A stretch of 43,327 nt of DNA, taken from the NCBI GenBank assembly GCA_964492895.1, contig CAZBLR010000016.1, positions 1 to 43,327 of the forward strand, written 5' to 3'. This DNA comes from DATLWN01 sp964492895 (GTDB lineage: Bacteria > Pseudomonadota > Zetaproteobacteria > Mariprofundales > Mariprofundaceae). The notes under the pieces were generated by a model. It had not been told where the DNA came from. It made no database searches and saw only the letters and a list, made by a program, of their open reading frames with translations. Below, one piece after another: positions 8,008 through 15,141 of the stretch. Within the stretch, counting starts at the first letter, position 1. Each line of letters starts with the position of its first letter. The position numbers were made by a program, and so were the translations under genes.

Positions 8008-9111
8008 ATGCGCGTGCTGATCGCCCCGGATGCCTTCAAGGGCTCGCTGAGCGCGGCCCAGGCGGCCGGGGCCATGGCCGCCGGCATCCGCGATGCGATG
8101 CCCGATGCCGAGATCGAGATGCTGCCCCTGGCCGACGGTGGCGAGGGCACGGCGGACGTGCTTCTTTCTTATCTATTACATGAAGAAAATATCGTAAGCA
8201 ATGATAAATACATCGTTTATCGAGGTGATGATGGTAACGATGTGGCGCTGATCGAGTCCGCGCGCTGCCTCGGCCTGATGCTGCCGGCGATGCGGGCACG
8301 GGACGTGTGGCGGCGCGGCAGCGGGGCGCTGGGCGATGGCATCCGCCACGCCCTGGATGCCGGCATCCGCCGCTTCGTGATCGCCCTGGGCGGCTCGGCC
8401 ACCAACGACGCCGGCCTGGGTCTGCTGGCGGCCTTGGGCCTGCACGCTTTCGACGAACAGGGCAGGGAGGTGAGCCCGGACCTGCAGGGCTTGCTCTCCG
8501 TACGTTCGCTTGATATCGCGGCTTTGGATAGCCGGCTCGCGGATAGCCGTCTGACGGTCCTCAGCGACGTGGATTCGCCACTGTGCGGCCCGATGGGCGC
8601 CACCTTCACCTTCGGACCGCAGAAGGGCCTGGCCGCTGATCGACTGGAGGAGGTCGACCGCGCCATGTCGGGATACGCCGAACTGACCGATGCGACCTTC
8701 GGAAATCCGGTCGCGGATGTTCCGGGTGATGGTGCGGCCGGCGGTCTCGGCTTCGCGTTGCGCCTGCTCGGCGGCAGGGTCGTGTCCGGTGCCGATTACG
8801 TGATCGGGAAGACCGGCCTGGCCCGTAGGGTGCATGGCGTGGACTTGGTGGTCACGGGCGAAGGCAGAAGCGATACCCAGACGCTGACCGGCAAGCTGCC
8901 GCTGAAAGTCGCCGAGGCGGCGAGAGCGGCCGGCGCGAGGGTGGCTCTTGTCTCCGGTTCGGTGGACCGGTCGGTCGTGGCCGAACTGGAAAAGCGGTTT
9001 GATTGCGTGATCAGCGCCCAGCCGGAAGGCATGCCCGACGATCAGGCGATCAAGCAGGCAATGTCATTGTTGACCGATGCAACGGTCAGGCTTGGCGGGA
9101 TGATCGGCTAA
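8008..9111 (+). CDS. Glycerate 2-kinase, GarK/GlxK family
   Basis: A 367-residue enzyme that phosphorylates D-glycerate with ATP; the GarK/GlxK family (Pfam Gly_kinase) generally makes 2-phosphoglycerate. Motifs include IAPDAFKGSLSA at the start, PLADGGEGT at 42-50, IALGGSATNDAGLG, TFGPQKG, GDGAAGGLGFALR and VVTGEGRSDTQTLTGK near the end. It is about 14 residues shorter than E. coli GlxK, mostly between residues 50 and 85. That is where the sequence changes abruptly: 8161-8220 has only 15 G/C in 60 bases, yet the frame is kept and the flanking motifs are intact (see the separate entry). The start ATG 8008 lies 4 bases after the helicase stop. Central carbon or photorespiratory-type glycerate use is inferred; no glyoxylate genes adjoin. 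Confidence 0.93.
   Translation: MRVLIAPDAFKGSLSAAQAAGAMAAGIRDAMPDAEIEMLPLADGGEGTADVLLSYLLHEENIVSNDKYIVYRGDDGNDVALIESARCLGLMLPAMRARDVWRRGSGALGDGIRHALDAGIRRFVIALGGSATNDAGLGLLAALGLHAFDEQGREVSPDLQGLLSVRSLDIAALDSRLADSRLTVLSDVDSPLCGPMGATFTFGPQKGLAADRLEEVDRAMSGYAELTDATFGNPVADVPGDGAAGGLGFALRLLGGRVVSGADYVIGKTGLARRVHGVDLVVTGEGRSDTQTLTGKLPLKVAEAARAAGARVALVSGSVDRSVVAELEKRFDCVISAQPEGMPDDQAIKQAMSLLTDATVRLGGMIG
8161..8220. other. AT-rich in-frame patch inside glycerate kinase
   Basis: By count, 15 of 60 bases are G or C (25 %), while neighbouring lines are around two-thirds G/C. It encodes LLSYLLHEENIVSNDKYIVY, with AT-rich codons otherwise rare in this window. It lies exactly where homologues carry a variable loop between the GGEGT motif and the next conserved Ile-Glu segment. 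This could be a segment exchanged from a low-GC homologue or a replaced loop. Confidence 0.8.
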
Positions 9112-9139
9112 CGTCGGCTACCGCTGGCCGTGGAAGTGC

Positions 9140-9430
9140 TTACCAGGTGTGTTGCACCACGGCCAGTTGCGCGACGGCCTTTGCCGGTCCTTGCACGTAG
9201 GCCTGGTGTGCCGCGCTTGCGATGTAGCGCTTGAATGCGGCCTGGTCCTCGAAGTCGAAGACGGTGGCCATGTCGTAGTTGTTCGGTCCTCGCCCGACGT
9301 CGACCCCGACGCGCGCAGCGATAATTTCCGTCACCTGCGAGGGCAACTGCTCGATGGCTTCGCGCATCGCCTGCCGCTCGGCGTCAGTTGCCTCGGTTTT
9401 CCATTTCACGAGCACAATATGGCGGAACAT
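9140..9430 (-). CDS. Dabb (stress-responsive A/B barrel) domain protein
   Basis: A 96-residue protein, start ATG 9428-9430 behind GGAGGACCGAC. It begins MFRHIVLVKWK, the typical first strand of the Dabb family (Pfam PF07876). It then has an alpha helix (DAERQAMREAIEQLPSQV), a VGVDVG-like central strand, the FDFEDQAAFKRYIASAAHQAYV helix region characteristic of the family, and a last strand ending VVQHTW. These proteins form dimeric ferredoxin-like barrels; members include small stress proteins and a few enzymes acting on polyketides. No catalytic role can be assigned. It converges with the glycerate kinase gene (29 bases between stops) and is separated by about 100 bases from the next minus-strand gene, in which I see nothing definite. 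Confidence 0.9.
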   Translation of the reverse strand: MFRHIVLVKWKTEATDAERQAMREAIEQLPSQVTEIIAARVGVDVGRGPNNYDMATVFDFEDQAAFKRYIASAAHQAYVQGPAKAVAQLAVVQHTW

Positions 9431-9533
9431 GTCGGTCCTCCTTGGTCGTTGGTTACACAACTGGCGTGCCTTCCCGTGTCGGCTGAAGCTATACCCGTCC
9501 CGCCGGAGCCGTCATCGCGGTGCGATCGGCAGG

Positions 9534-10280
9534 CTAGCGGAATTCGGCCGCATCGAGCGTCACCCGGAAGAACTCCCCGTCCGCCTCGAAGCCCCGCTCT
9601 TGGATGTGCCATCCGGCGCGTAGCCGGGAGGGGATGGTGTAATCCCCGAATGCCGCCTCGTCCTCAATATGGGCGCCGAACCCGAGGCGGTGGAAGTCGC
9701 CGCCTTCCGGGTTTCCCCAGCGCTTCATGCGGACCGATCGAAGCCGTCCATCCTCGCCGACGCCCAGTTCGACCGTCTCCTCTTCCCCGGCCACGTGAAA
9801 ATGCGCCGTCGTGGCCGCCGCGCCCCGGTCTTCCCATCGCACCGTTTCGCCACAGAGAAAGGAAGGTAGCCAGACGGTCTCGGCGGCCAGCCTGCCGGCG
9901 GCCGAGCGCGTGATATCGGGTCCCTGGGCCCGGACCAGCGGTACGAGGCCGAGCAGTCTCCAGCGCATCTGCGCGGCGCCGTCGATTAGCCGGTCGAAGC
10001 CGATGACGGGCAGCCCGTGCATGCGCACCGTGGCCTGCCAGATCAGGCCCCGCTCAGGGCGGATCAGCTGTTCCGCCCTGAACGGGAACCACTGCTTTAG
10101 CCGGATTTCGCCGTGCATGCTCAGGCGTACGGCCGAGGCCAGAGGGGCGCCAGGGGCGATGGCATGTGAGAGATAGCGTTGCGCGGTGACGGGAAACCGG
10201 GCCAAGGTATCGGAGGCGAAAGCCCGCCCGTCGGTCGGTGCGTCACGCCACAGGCTGTTCAGTGATTGTCTGCCGGACAT
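9534..10280 (-). CDS. DUF6544-like protein of unknown function
   Basis: About 248 residues, soluble and without a signal peptide. Recognisable family text is RYLSHAIAPGAPLASAVRLSMHGEI near the N-terminus, where a phrase about R-Y-hydrophobic-x-H-A, then charged-hydrophobic beta strands (RLKQWFPFRAEQLI, LIWQATVRMHGLPVIGFD) follow. The C-terminal half has FGDYTIPSRLRAGW and ends in a strand with FFRVTLDAAEFR. This resembles the group now called DUF6544/DUF6920, whose role is not known. An ATG at 10278-10280 was taken as the start; a TTG two codons upstream is the alternative, and neither has a good ribosome site. It is divergent from aat, with 85 bases between them. Confidence 0.65.
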   Translation of the reverse strand: MSGRQSLNSLWRDAPTDGRAFASDTLARFPVTAQRYLSHAIAPGAPLASAVRLSMHGEIRLKQWFPFRAEQLIRPERGLIWQATVRMHGLPVIGFDRLIDGAAQMRWRLLGLVPLVRAQGPDITRSAAGRLAAETVWLPSFLCGETVRWEDRGAAATTAHFHVAGEEETVELGVGEDGRLRSVRMKRWGNPEGGDFHRLGFGAHIEDEAAFGDYTIPSRLRAGWHIQERGFEADGEFFRVTLDAAEFR

Positions 10281-10365
10281 GTACAACGAGCATAGGGCAG
10301 CGTGGCTCGCAGGGGCAAGGCGGAACCTGACTGCAGGACAAGGTCACATCGGATAGATTCACGTC

Positions 10366-10980
10366 ATGATCGAGTTCCCTGACCCGGAAACGGCGAATGC
10401 GGACGGCCTGCTGGCCGTCGGCGGCAATCTCGAACCCCAAACCCTGCTGGCCGCCTACAGCCAGGGCATCTTTCCCTGGTACGACGAGGCCACCCCGATC
10501 CTGTGGTGGGCGCCCGATCCGCGCATGGTGCTGTTCCCCGGCGAGTTCCACTGCTCCCGCCGGCTGGCCCGGCGCATGCGCCAGCCGGAATGGCGCTGTT
10601 CCTGGGACGAGGATTTCGAGGCGGTGATCCTTGCCTGCGCCGAGCCGCGCGGCGATGGCGGGGGCACCTGGTTGCTGCCGGAGATGATCGAGGCTTACCT
10701 TGGCCTGCATGCGTCGGGGCCGGCGCATTCGGTCGAGGTCTGGTTCGACGGCGAGCTGGCAGGGGGCCTGTACGGCGTATTGCACAACGGCGTGTTCTTC
10801 GCCGAATCGATGTTCCACCGGCGTACCGACGCCTCGAAGATGGCCCTGGCCTTTCTGGTGGGCCGTGCCATCACCATGTCATGGAAGCTGATAGACTGTC
10901 AGTTTCACACGAGGCATCTTCAGAGCCTCGGTGCCAGAGCCATACCACGGCGCGCATTCCTGCAACTGCTGCGGGCGTAA
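10366..10980 (+). CDS. aat: Leucyl/phenylalanyl-tRNA--protein transferase
   Basis: A 204-residue enzyme of the N-degron pathway: it moves Leu or Phe from aminoacyl-tRNA to proteins with N-terminal Lys or Arg, marking them for ClpS-ClpAP. Family blocks are NADGLLAVGGNL, the YSQGIFPWYDEATPILWWAPDPR core, GTWLLPEMIEAY, the HSVEVW substrate pocket, GGLYGV, FFAESMFHRRTDASKMAL and LIDCQFHTRHLQSLGA. The start is fixed by an in-frame TAG at 10354-10356, so the protein begins about 15 residues later than E. coli Aat (234 residues); it also ends early. All core blocks are retained, so it is likely active. clpS and clpA are not in the window. Confidence 0.97.
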   Translation: MIEFPDPETANADGLLAVGGNLEPQTLLAAYSQGIFPWYDEATPILWWAPDPRMVLFPGEFHCSRRLARRMRQPEWRCSWDEDFEAVILACAEPRGDGGGTWLLPEMIEAYLGLHASGPAHSVEVWFDGELAGGLYGVLHNGVFFAESMFHRRTDASKMALAFLVGRAITMSWKLIDCQFHTRHLQSLGARAIPRRAFLQLLRA

Positions 10981-11012
10981 GCGCCGGCATCATGAATGTT
11001 CCGGAGGTCTGC

Positions 11013-11525
11013 ATGAAGGCAAGGATGATCGCCACCCTGTTCGCACTGTGGTCGTGCGCGAGCGTGCCGGCGGCATACGCCGTGGATGTGCCGAGCGGCA
11101 GCATTACCAGCTACGGCATCTATGCCTATTCGCTGGACAATGCGCATGCCACGCAGTCGGGGAGCAATGTCACCTATTCCCAGGTCGATCCGATCCTGGC
11201 CGTGACCAGCGACTACATCCCGCTGCTGAAGGGCATCTATTTCGGCTACAAGCTCAAGCTGGATGGGCTTCCCTCCGGTACGGTCGCGCTGACGTGGACG
11301 GTCAAGCATCCGCCCTTCCACAAGGCGGACGGCAGTACGGATACCGGTTACAGCCTGGTTCGCAAGGTCCATATCGGCCTGGGAAGCTTCACGGGCAACG
11401 CGGGCTATATCCTCAGCGATGAAGACGAGCTGGTGCCGGGGGACTGGACCATCTCGTACAGCTACAATGGGAAGGTGCTGGTCACGAAAACCTTCCATAT
11501 CGTGGATATCGGGGCCCCGCACTAG
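11013..11525 (+). CDS. Exported DUF3859-type protein
   Basis: A 170-residue precursor. The start ATG at 11013 follows GGAGG by seven bases; another ATG at 10992 lacks one. Residues 1-22 are a clear Sec signal peptide (basic MKARM, hydrophobic core, cleavage near AYA-VD), so the mature protein is periplasmic or exported. The mature part is beta-rich and fits DUF3859: ITSYGIYAYS at the start, PLLKGIYFGYKLKLDGLPSG, TWTVKHPPF, GYILSDEDELVPGDWTISY and KTFHIVD at the end, an immunoglobulin-like pattern. Function is not known. It follows aat by about 30 bases but has its own terminator hairpin at the stop, so it may be read through from aat. Confidence 0.75.
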   Translation: MKARMIATLFALWSCASVPAAYAVDVPSGSITSYGIYAYSLDNAHATQSGSNVTYSQVDPILAVTSDYIPLLKGIYFGYKLKLDGLPSGTVALTWTVKHPPFHKADGSTDTGYSLVRKVHIGLGSFTGNAGYILSDEDELVPGDWTISYSYNGKVLVTKTFHIVDIGAPH

Positions 11526-11537
11526 CCGGCGGGGTTT
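11515..11537 (+). terminator. Possible intrinsic terminator at the DUF3859 stop
   Basis: CCCCGC (11515-11520) pairs with GCGGGG (11529-11534) across an 8-base loop containing the TAG stop, followed by TTT. The stem is short but all GC; strength is uncertain. Confidence 0.45.
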
Positions 11538-11637
11538 ACGCTGACCCGTAAATCGGTAGCCTTGTATACGCCGGGATCGGATGGGGGAGGCGCTCCCGGC
11601 GACTGCGATTCCATGATTAGAGGAGGCATCCCATTCC

Positions 11638-12351
11638 ATGTCGCGTCGGAACCTTCCCCTGCGAACGCTGATCGTGGCCGGCCTGCTGGCTGCCTGGTCG
11701 TCGCTTCCCCCGACCTCTGCAAGGGCCACGGTGGCCATGCAGAGTCCGGAACTGGCCCGTAGTGAGGCCATGGCCGAAACGGCGATCGATCAATTCATGC
11801 ACAAGAACTTCAAGGGGGCGAACCAGTCGCTGGGAAAGATGCGGCGCGCCTTCGATACGCTGCATCGGGAGATCTCCCACAAGCCGTATAACGAACGCAA
11901 GGAGCGCGAACTGGCGACGATGCACCTGTGGCTGCGCGAGATGGCCATCGCCATCGACAATCATTCCGGCATCGGCGGCGCCATCGCCGCCAATCAGCTG
12001 ACGGCCTCGCTGATCCGTTATCAGGATTTCCCGGATCTGGTGAAAAGCTCGATCGCCTGGCTGGATTATCTCGGCCGGGATATCGTGCTTCTGAACATGG
12101 AGGACCCGCAGCGCAACGCCAGCCTGCTGGAGTTCCGGCGCAACGATATCCAGGTGACATGGCATACGCTGCGCCGGCTGTTGCTCAGGGACATGCGTAA
12201 CAAATCGGTGACGCTGCGCGTCGACGGTGTCGTCGACCATATGGCGGGTCATCTGGACCAGAACGACCAGATTCAGGACGGAAACAGGCTGTTGGCGCTG
12301 GTGGCCAAGATGAACAAGCTGCCCGATCCCCTGGCGGGGAGGAAGCGGTAG
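11638..12351 (+). CDS. Exported helical protein of unknown function
   Basis: A 237-residue precursor. An AGAGGAGG sequence stands 12 bases before the ATG, a long but usable spacing. Residues 1-30 form a signal peptide (MSRRNLPLRT, hydrophobic AGLLAAWSSL, cleavage near SARA). The mature part is almost wholly alpha-helical and charged, with repeated Leu/Met/Arg-rich helices (MAETAIDQFMHKNFKGANQ, HLWLREMAIAIDNHSG, TWHTLRRLLLRDMRN), no cysteines and no recognisable catalytic motif. I do not recognise a family. It follows another exported protein gene and converges with map (4 bases between stops). A periplasmic binding or structural role is possible but unsupported. Confidence 0.7.
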   Translation: MSRRNLPLRTLIVAGLLAAWSSLPPTSARATVAMQSPELARSEAMAETAIDQFMHKNFKGANQSLGKMRRAFDTLHREISHKPYNERKERELATMHLWLREMAIAIDNHSGIGGAIAANQLTASLIRYQDFPDLVKSSIAWLDYLGRDIVLLNMEDPQRNASLLEFRRNDIQVTWHTLRRLLLRDMRNKSVTLRVDGVVDHMAGHLDQNDQIQDGNRLLALVAKMNKLPDPLAGRKR

Positions 12352-12355
12352 CCGC

Positions 12356-13120
12356 CTAGGCGGTTGCGGGCTCGGACGGCAGGGTCAGGACCTCGCAGCC
12401 GCCAGCGGTCACGGCCAGCGTATGCTCGAACTGCGCCGACAGCGATTTGTCGCGGGTGACCACGGTCCAGCCGTCTGCGAGCACCTTCACCGGGGCCCGG
12501 CCCATGTTCACCATCGGTTCGATCGTGAACACCATGCCTTCCTTCAGGGTCAGGCCTTCGCCTGGCCGCCCGTAGTGCAGCACCTGCGGATCCTCATGGA
12601 ATTCGCGGCCGATGCCGTGGCCGCAGTATTCCCGCACCACAGAACAGCGCTCGTCTTCGACGAAGCTCTGGATGGCATGGCCGATATCCCCGAGGGTGGC
12701 GCCGGGGCGCACCGCGGCAATGCCGATATCCAGGGCCTGGCGGGCGACTTCCGTGACCTTGCGCGCCTTCACCCGGGGTTCGCCGACATAGAAGGTCTTG
12801 CTGGTGTCCCCATGGAAGCCGTGCAGATACGTCGTGATGTCGAGGTTGACGATATCGCCGTCCTGCAGCCGCTTGTCGGCCGGGATGCCGTGACAGACCA
12901 CGTGGTTGACCGAGGTGCAGATGGATTTGGGGAAGCCGTGGTAGTTCAGCGGCGAGGGATAGGCATCGTGCGCAACGATGTACGCATGGCAGATGTCATT
13001 CAGCTCCAGGGTGGTGATCCCGGGTTTGACGTGCGGCTCGATCATGACCAGGACATCGGCTGCCAGGCGGCAGCTGGGGCGCATCTGGTCGATCTCCGCA
13101 GGGGTTTTGATATGGACCAT
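12356..13120 (-). CDS. map: Methionine aminopeptidase type I
   Basis: A 254-residue metallo-exopeptidase that removes the initiator Met from nascent proteins. All five metal ligands of the pita-bread fold are present: D94 (VNLDIT), D105 (HGDTS), H168 (CGHGIG), E201 (FTIEPM) and E232 (AQFEHT). The substrate-binding H77 lies in VNHVVCHGIP. The KSICTSVNHVV block and the short loop set are those of type Ia bacterial enzymes. The length is near E. coli Map (264). The gene is not next to rpsB here, as often elsewhere; it stands alone, divergent from sixA and convergent with the unknown exported protein. A 12-bp palindrome (12352-12363) spans its stop. Confidence 0.97.
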   Translation of the reverse strand: MVHIKTPAEIDQMRPSCRLAADVLVMIEPHVKPGITTLELNDICHAYIVAHDAYPSPLNYHGFPKSICTSVNHVVCHGIPADKRLQDGDIVNLDITTYLHGFHGDTSKTFYVGEPRVKARKVTEVARQALDIGIAAVRPGATLGDIGHAIQSFVEDERCSVVREYCGHGIGREFHEDPQVLHYGRPGEGLTLKEGMVFTIEPMVNMGRAPVKVLADGWTVVTRDKSLSAQFEHTLAVTAGGCEVLTLPSEPATA

Positions 13121-13197
13121 GCCGCTGCTCCTTGCTTGCGCGCCCGCTATACTGGCTCAGGTGAGCGACGAGGTCACCCATTGAAGGCGGAGGGACG

Positions 13198-13671
13198 ATG
13201 CGGGCATATCTGATTCGTCACGGACAGGCCGAGGATGCGGCCGTTGATGCGGCGCGCCCGCTGAGTCGGCAGGGAAGGGAGGACGTCGCGCGGGTAGCGG
13301 GCTTTTTGAGCCTGTTCGAGCGGCCACGGCCGAAGATGATGGCGCACAGCGGAAAGCTGCGGGCCGGGCAGACCGCCGACATGTTCGCCGAGGTCTGGCA
13401 GGTCGGAGATGTGCGGGAGCTGCCGGACCTGCTTCCGGGTGCGGACCCTGCCGTCTGGGCTTCGCGGCTGGATGCGCTGGATGCCGATGTGGCCCTCGTC
13501 GGCCATCTGCCGCATCTGGGCGGGTTGGCCGGCCTGCTGCTCTGCGGTGCCGCTACCGGGCGGGAAATCGTGCGCATGCAGGCGGCGTCCGTGGTGTGCC
13601 TCGAGCGGGGCGGGCAGGGCTGGACGCTGCTCTGGCACCTGCATCCCGGCCTGTTCTACGGCCGGGACTGA
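13198..13671 (+). CDS. sixA: Phosphohistidine phosphatase SixA family
   Basis: A 157-residue histidine-phosphatase superfamily protein. The RHG motif is at residues 7-9 (LIRHGQAED), with catalytic H8. Further family residues are PLSRQGRED, the HSGKLRAGQTADM strand-helix (R of the second arginine pair) and VGHLPHLGGLAGLL, carrying the second catalytic histidine. E. coli SixA (161 residues) dephosphorylates His in phosphotransfer proteins, including the nitrogen PTS component NPr. The target here is not known. A run of GGAGGGACG precedes the ATG. It converges with malQ (9 bases between stops). Confidence 0.92.
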   Translation: MRAYLIRHGQAEDAAVDAARPLSRQGREDVARVAGFLSLFERPRPKMMAHSGKLRAGQTADMFAEVWQVGDVRELPDLLPGADPAVWASRLDALDADVALVGHLPHLGGLAGLLLCGAATGREIVRMQAASVVCLERGGQGWTLLWHLHPGLFYGRD

Positions 13672-13680
13672 GCCAGGCAG

Positions 13681-15141
13681 TCAGCTGCGCTGATGGCGTC
13701 GGTTTAGCGTCCTGGCCTCTTTCCACGCCCGCTGCAGTGCCTGCGGCGAGGCCTGCAGGCGCCAGATCCAGTTGCCTTCGAGCGTACCCGGAAGGTTCAT
13801 GCGCGCTTCCGATCCCAGACCCAGCAGATCCTGCATCGGAATGACCGCGAGTTTGGCCGGCGAGGCGAGCGCCGCTTCGTTCATGGCCCACGGCATGTCC
13901 TTCTCCTTGGCGGACAGCACGCCCAGTGTATAGGCACGCGTTTCGGGGGATATCGAGGCGAACCAGCCCGCGGTGGTGTCGTTGTCGTGGGTGCCGGTGT
14001 AGACGACGCTGTCCGGCACGTGATGGGCGGGCAGGTACGGATTGTCCGGATTGCCGTCGAAGGCGAACTGCAGGATCTTCATGCCCGGCAGCCCGAAGCG
14101 TTCCCGGAGTGCCGTGACCTCGGACGTGATGATGCCGAGGTCCTCGGCGATCAGCGGCAGGCCGCCGAGGCTGTCGCGCAATGTCCTCAGCAGGGCGTCG
14201 CCCGGGGCCTGGCGCCATTCACCGATCATGCCGTCCTGGCTCTCGCCGGGGATGGCCCAGAACGATTCCAGGCCGCGGAAGTGGTCGATGCGCAGCAGAT
14301 GCATGCGCTCCATGCGCGTACGGATCCGGCGCACCCACCAACGGAAGCCCTCCGTCTCCATCTGATCCCAAAGATACAGCGGATTGCCCCAGCGCTGGCC
14401 GGTCTCGGAGAAATAGTCGGGCGGCACACCGGCCACCTCGTCGCATAGCCCCTCTTCGTTGACCGTGAAATATTCGCGCTGGGACCAGACATCGGCGGAA
14501 TCGTGCGCGACATAGATGGGCAGGTCGCCGAACAGCAGGACGTCCTGCTCCTCGGCATGGGCCTTCAGGCGTTTCCACTGCTGCTCGAACAGCACCTGTT
14601 CGAAGATGCATTGCCGGATCAGTACCGCATGCTCGCGGCGCGCCTGCGCCAGCGCTTCGGGGTGCCGGTCGCGCAGGGGAATGGGCCAGGCCCACCATGG
14701 CTGATCACCCAATACGACTTTCAGGGCCGAGAACAGCGAGAAATCATCGAGCCACCAGGCATGGGCCCGGCGGAAGTCTTCAACCTCGGCCGCCAGGGCC
14801 GGATCGCGGTCGGCCTGCTGCCAGAATCCCTGGGAAGCCTCCCGGCGAAGGACGCAATGATCCGTCGAGCCGTCGGCGTCGCGCAGCCAGCCATGTGTCA
14901 CGCATTCGCGCAGGTCGATGAAGTCCGGATTGCCGGCGAACGAGGACAGGCTTTCGTAGGGGGAACCGTGCCCGTGTGTCGGCCCCAGCGGCAGGAACTG
15001 CCATACGCTGAAGCCGGCCGAGCGGAGATCATCGATGAAGGCAAGGGCCTCTGCGCCGAGTACGCCCTGGCGGAACGGACCGGGCAACGAGCTGATGTGC
15101 AGCAACACCGCTGCTCGTCGCCGGTCGATCCAGGGACTCAC
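13681..15141 (-). CDS. malQ: 4-alpha-glucanotransferase (amylomaltase, GH77)
   Basis: A 486-residue enzyme, the compact Thermus/plant D-enzyme form rather than the roughly 690-residue E. coli MalQ. It disproportionates maltodextrins by moving alpha-1,4 chains. GH77 blocks present are GVLLHISSLPG-like (AAVLLHISSLPG), FLPLGPTHGHGSPYESLSSFAGNP, FGDLPIYVAHDSADVW, GVPPDYFSETGQRWGNP, the nucleophile region RIDHFRG, and IAEDLGIIT with the catalytic acid, followed by YTGTHDNDTTAGWF. The ATG overlaps the stop of the GH57 gene by ATGA, so both are translated from one message. It provides glucan trimming and recycling beside the glg genes. Confidence 0.96.
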   Translation of the reverse strand: MSPWIDRRRAAVLLHISSLPGPFRQGVLGAEALAFIDDLRSAGFSVWQFLPLGPTHGHGSPYESLSSFAGNPDFIDLRECVTHGWLRDADGSTDHCVLRREASQGFWQQADRDPALAAEVEDFRRAHAWWLDDFSLFSALKVVLGDQPWWAWPIPLRDRHPEALAQARREHAVLIRQCIFEQVLFEQQWKRLKAHAEEQDVLLFGDLPIYVAHDSADVWSQREYFTVNEEGLCDEVAGVPPDYFSETGQRWGNPLYLWDQMETEGFRWWVRRIRTRMERMHLLRIDHFRGLESFWAIPGESQDGMIGEWRQAPGDALLRTLRDSLGGLPLIAEDLGIITSEVTALRERFGLPGMKILQFAFDGNPDNPYLPAHHVPDSVVYTGTHDNDTTAGWFASISPETRAYTLGVLSAKEKDMPWAMNEAALASPAKLAVIPMQDLLGLGSEARMNLPGTLEGNWIWRLQASPQALQRAWKEARTLNRRHQRS

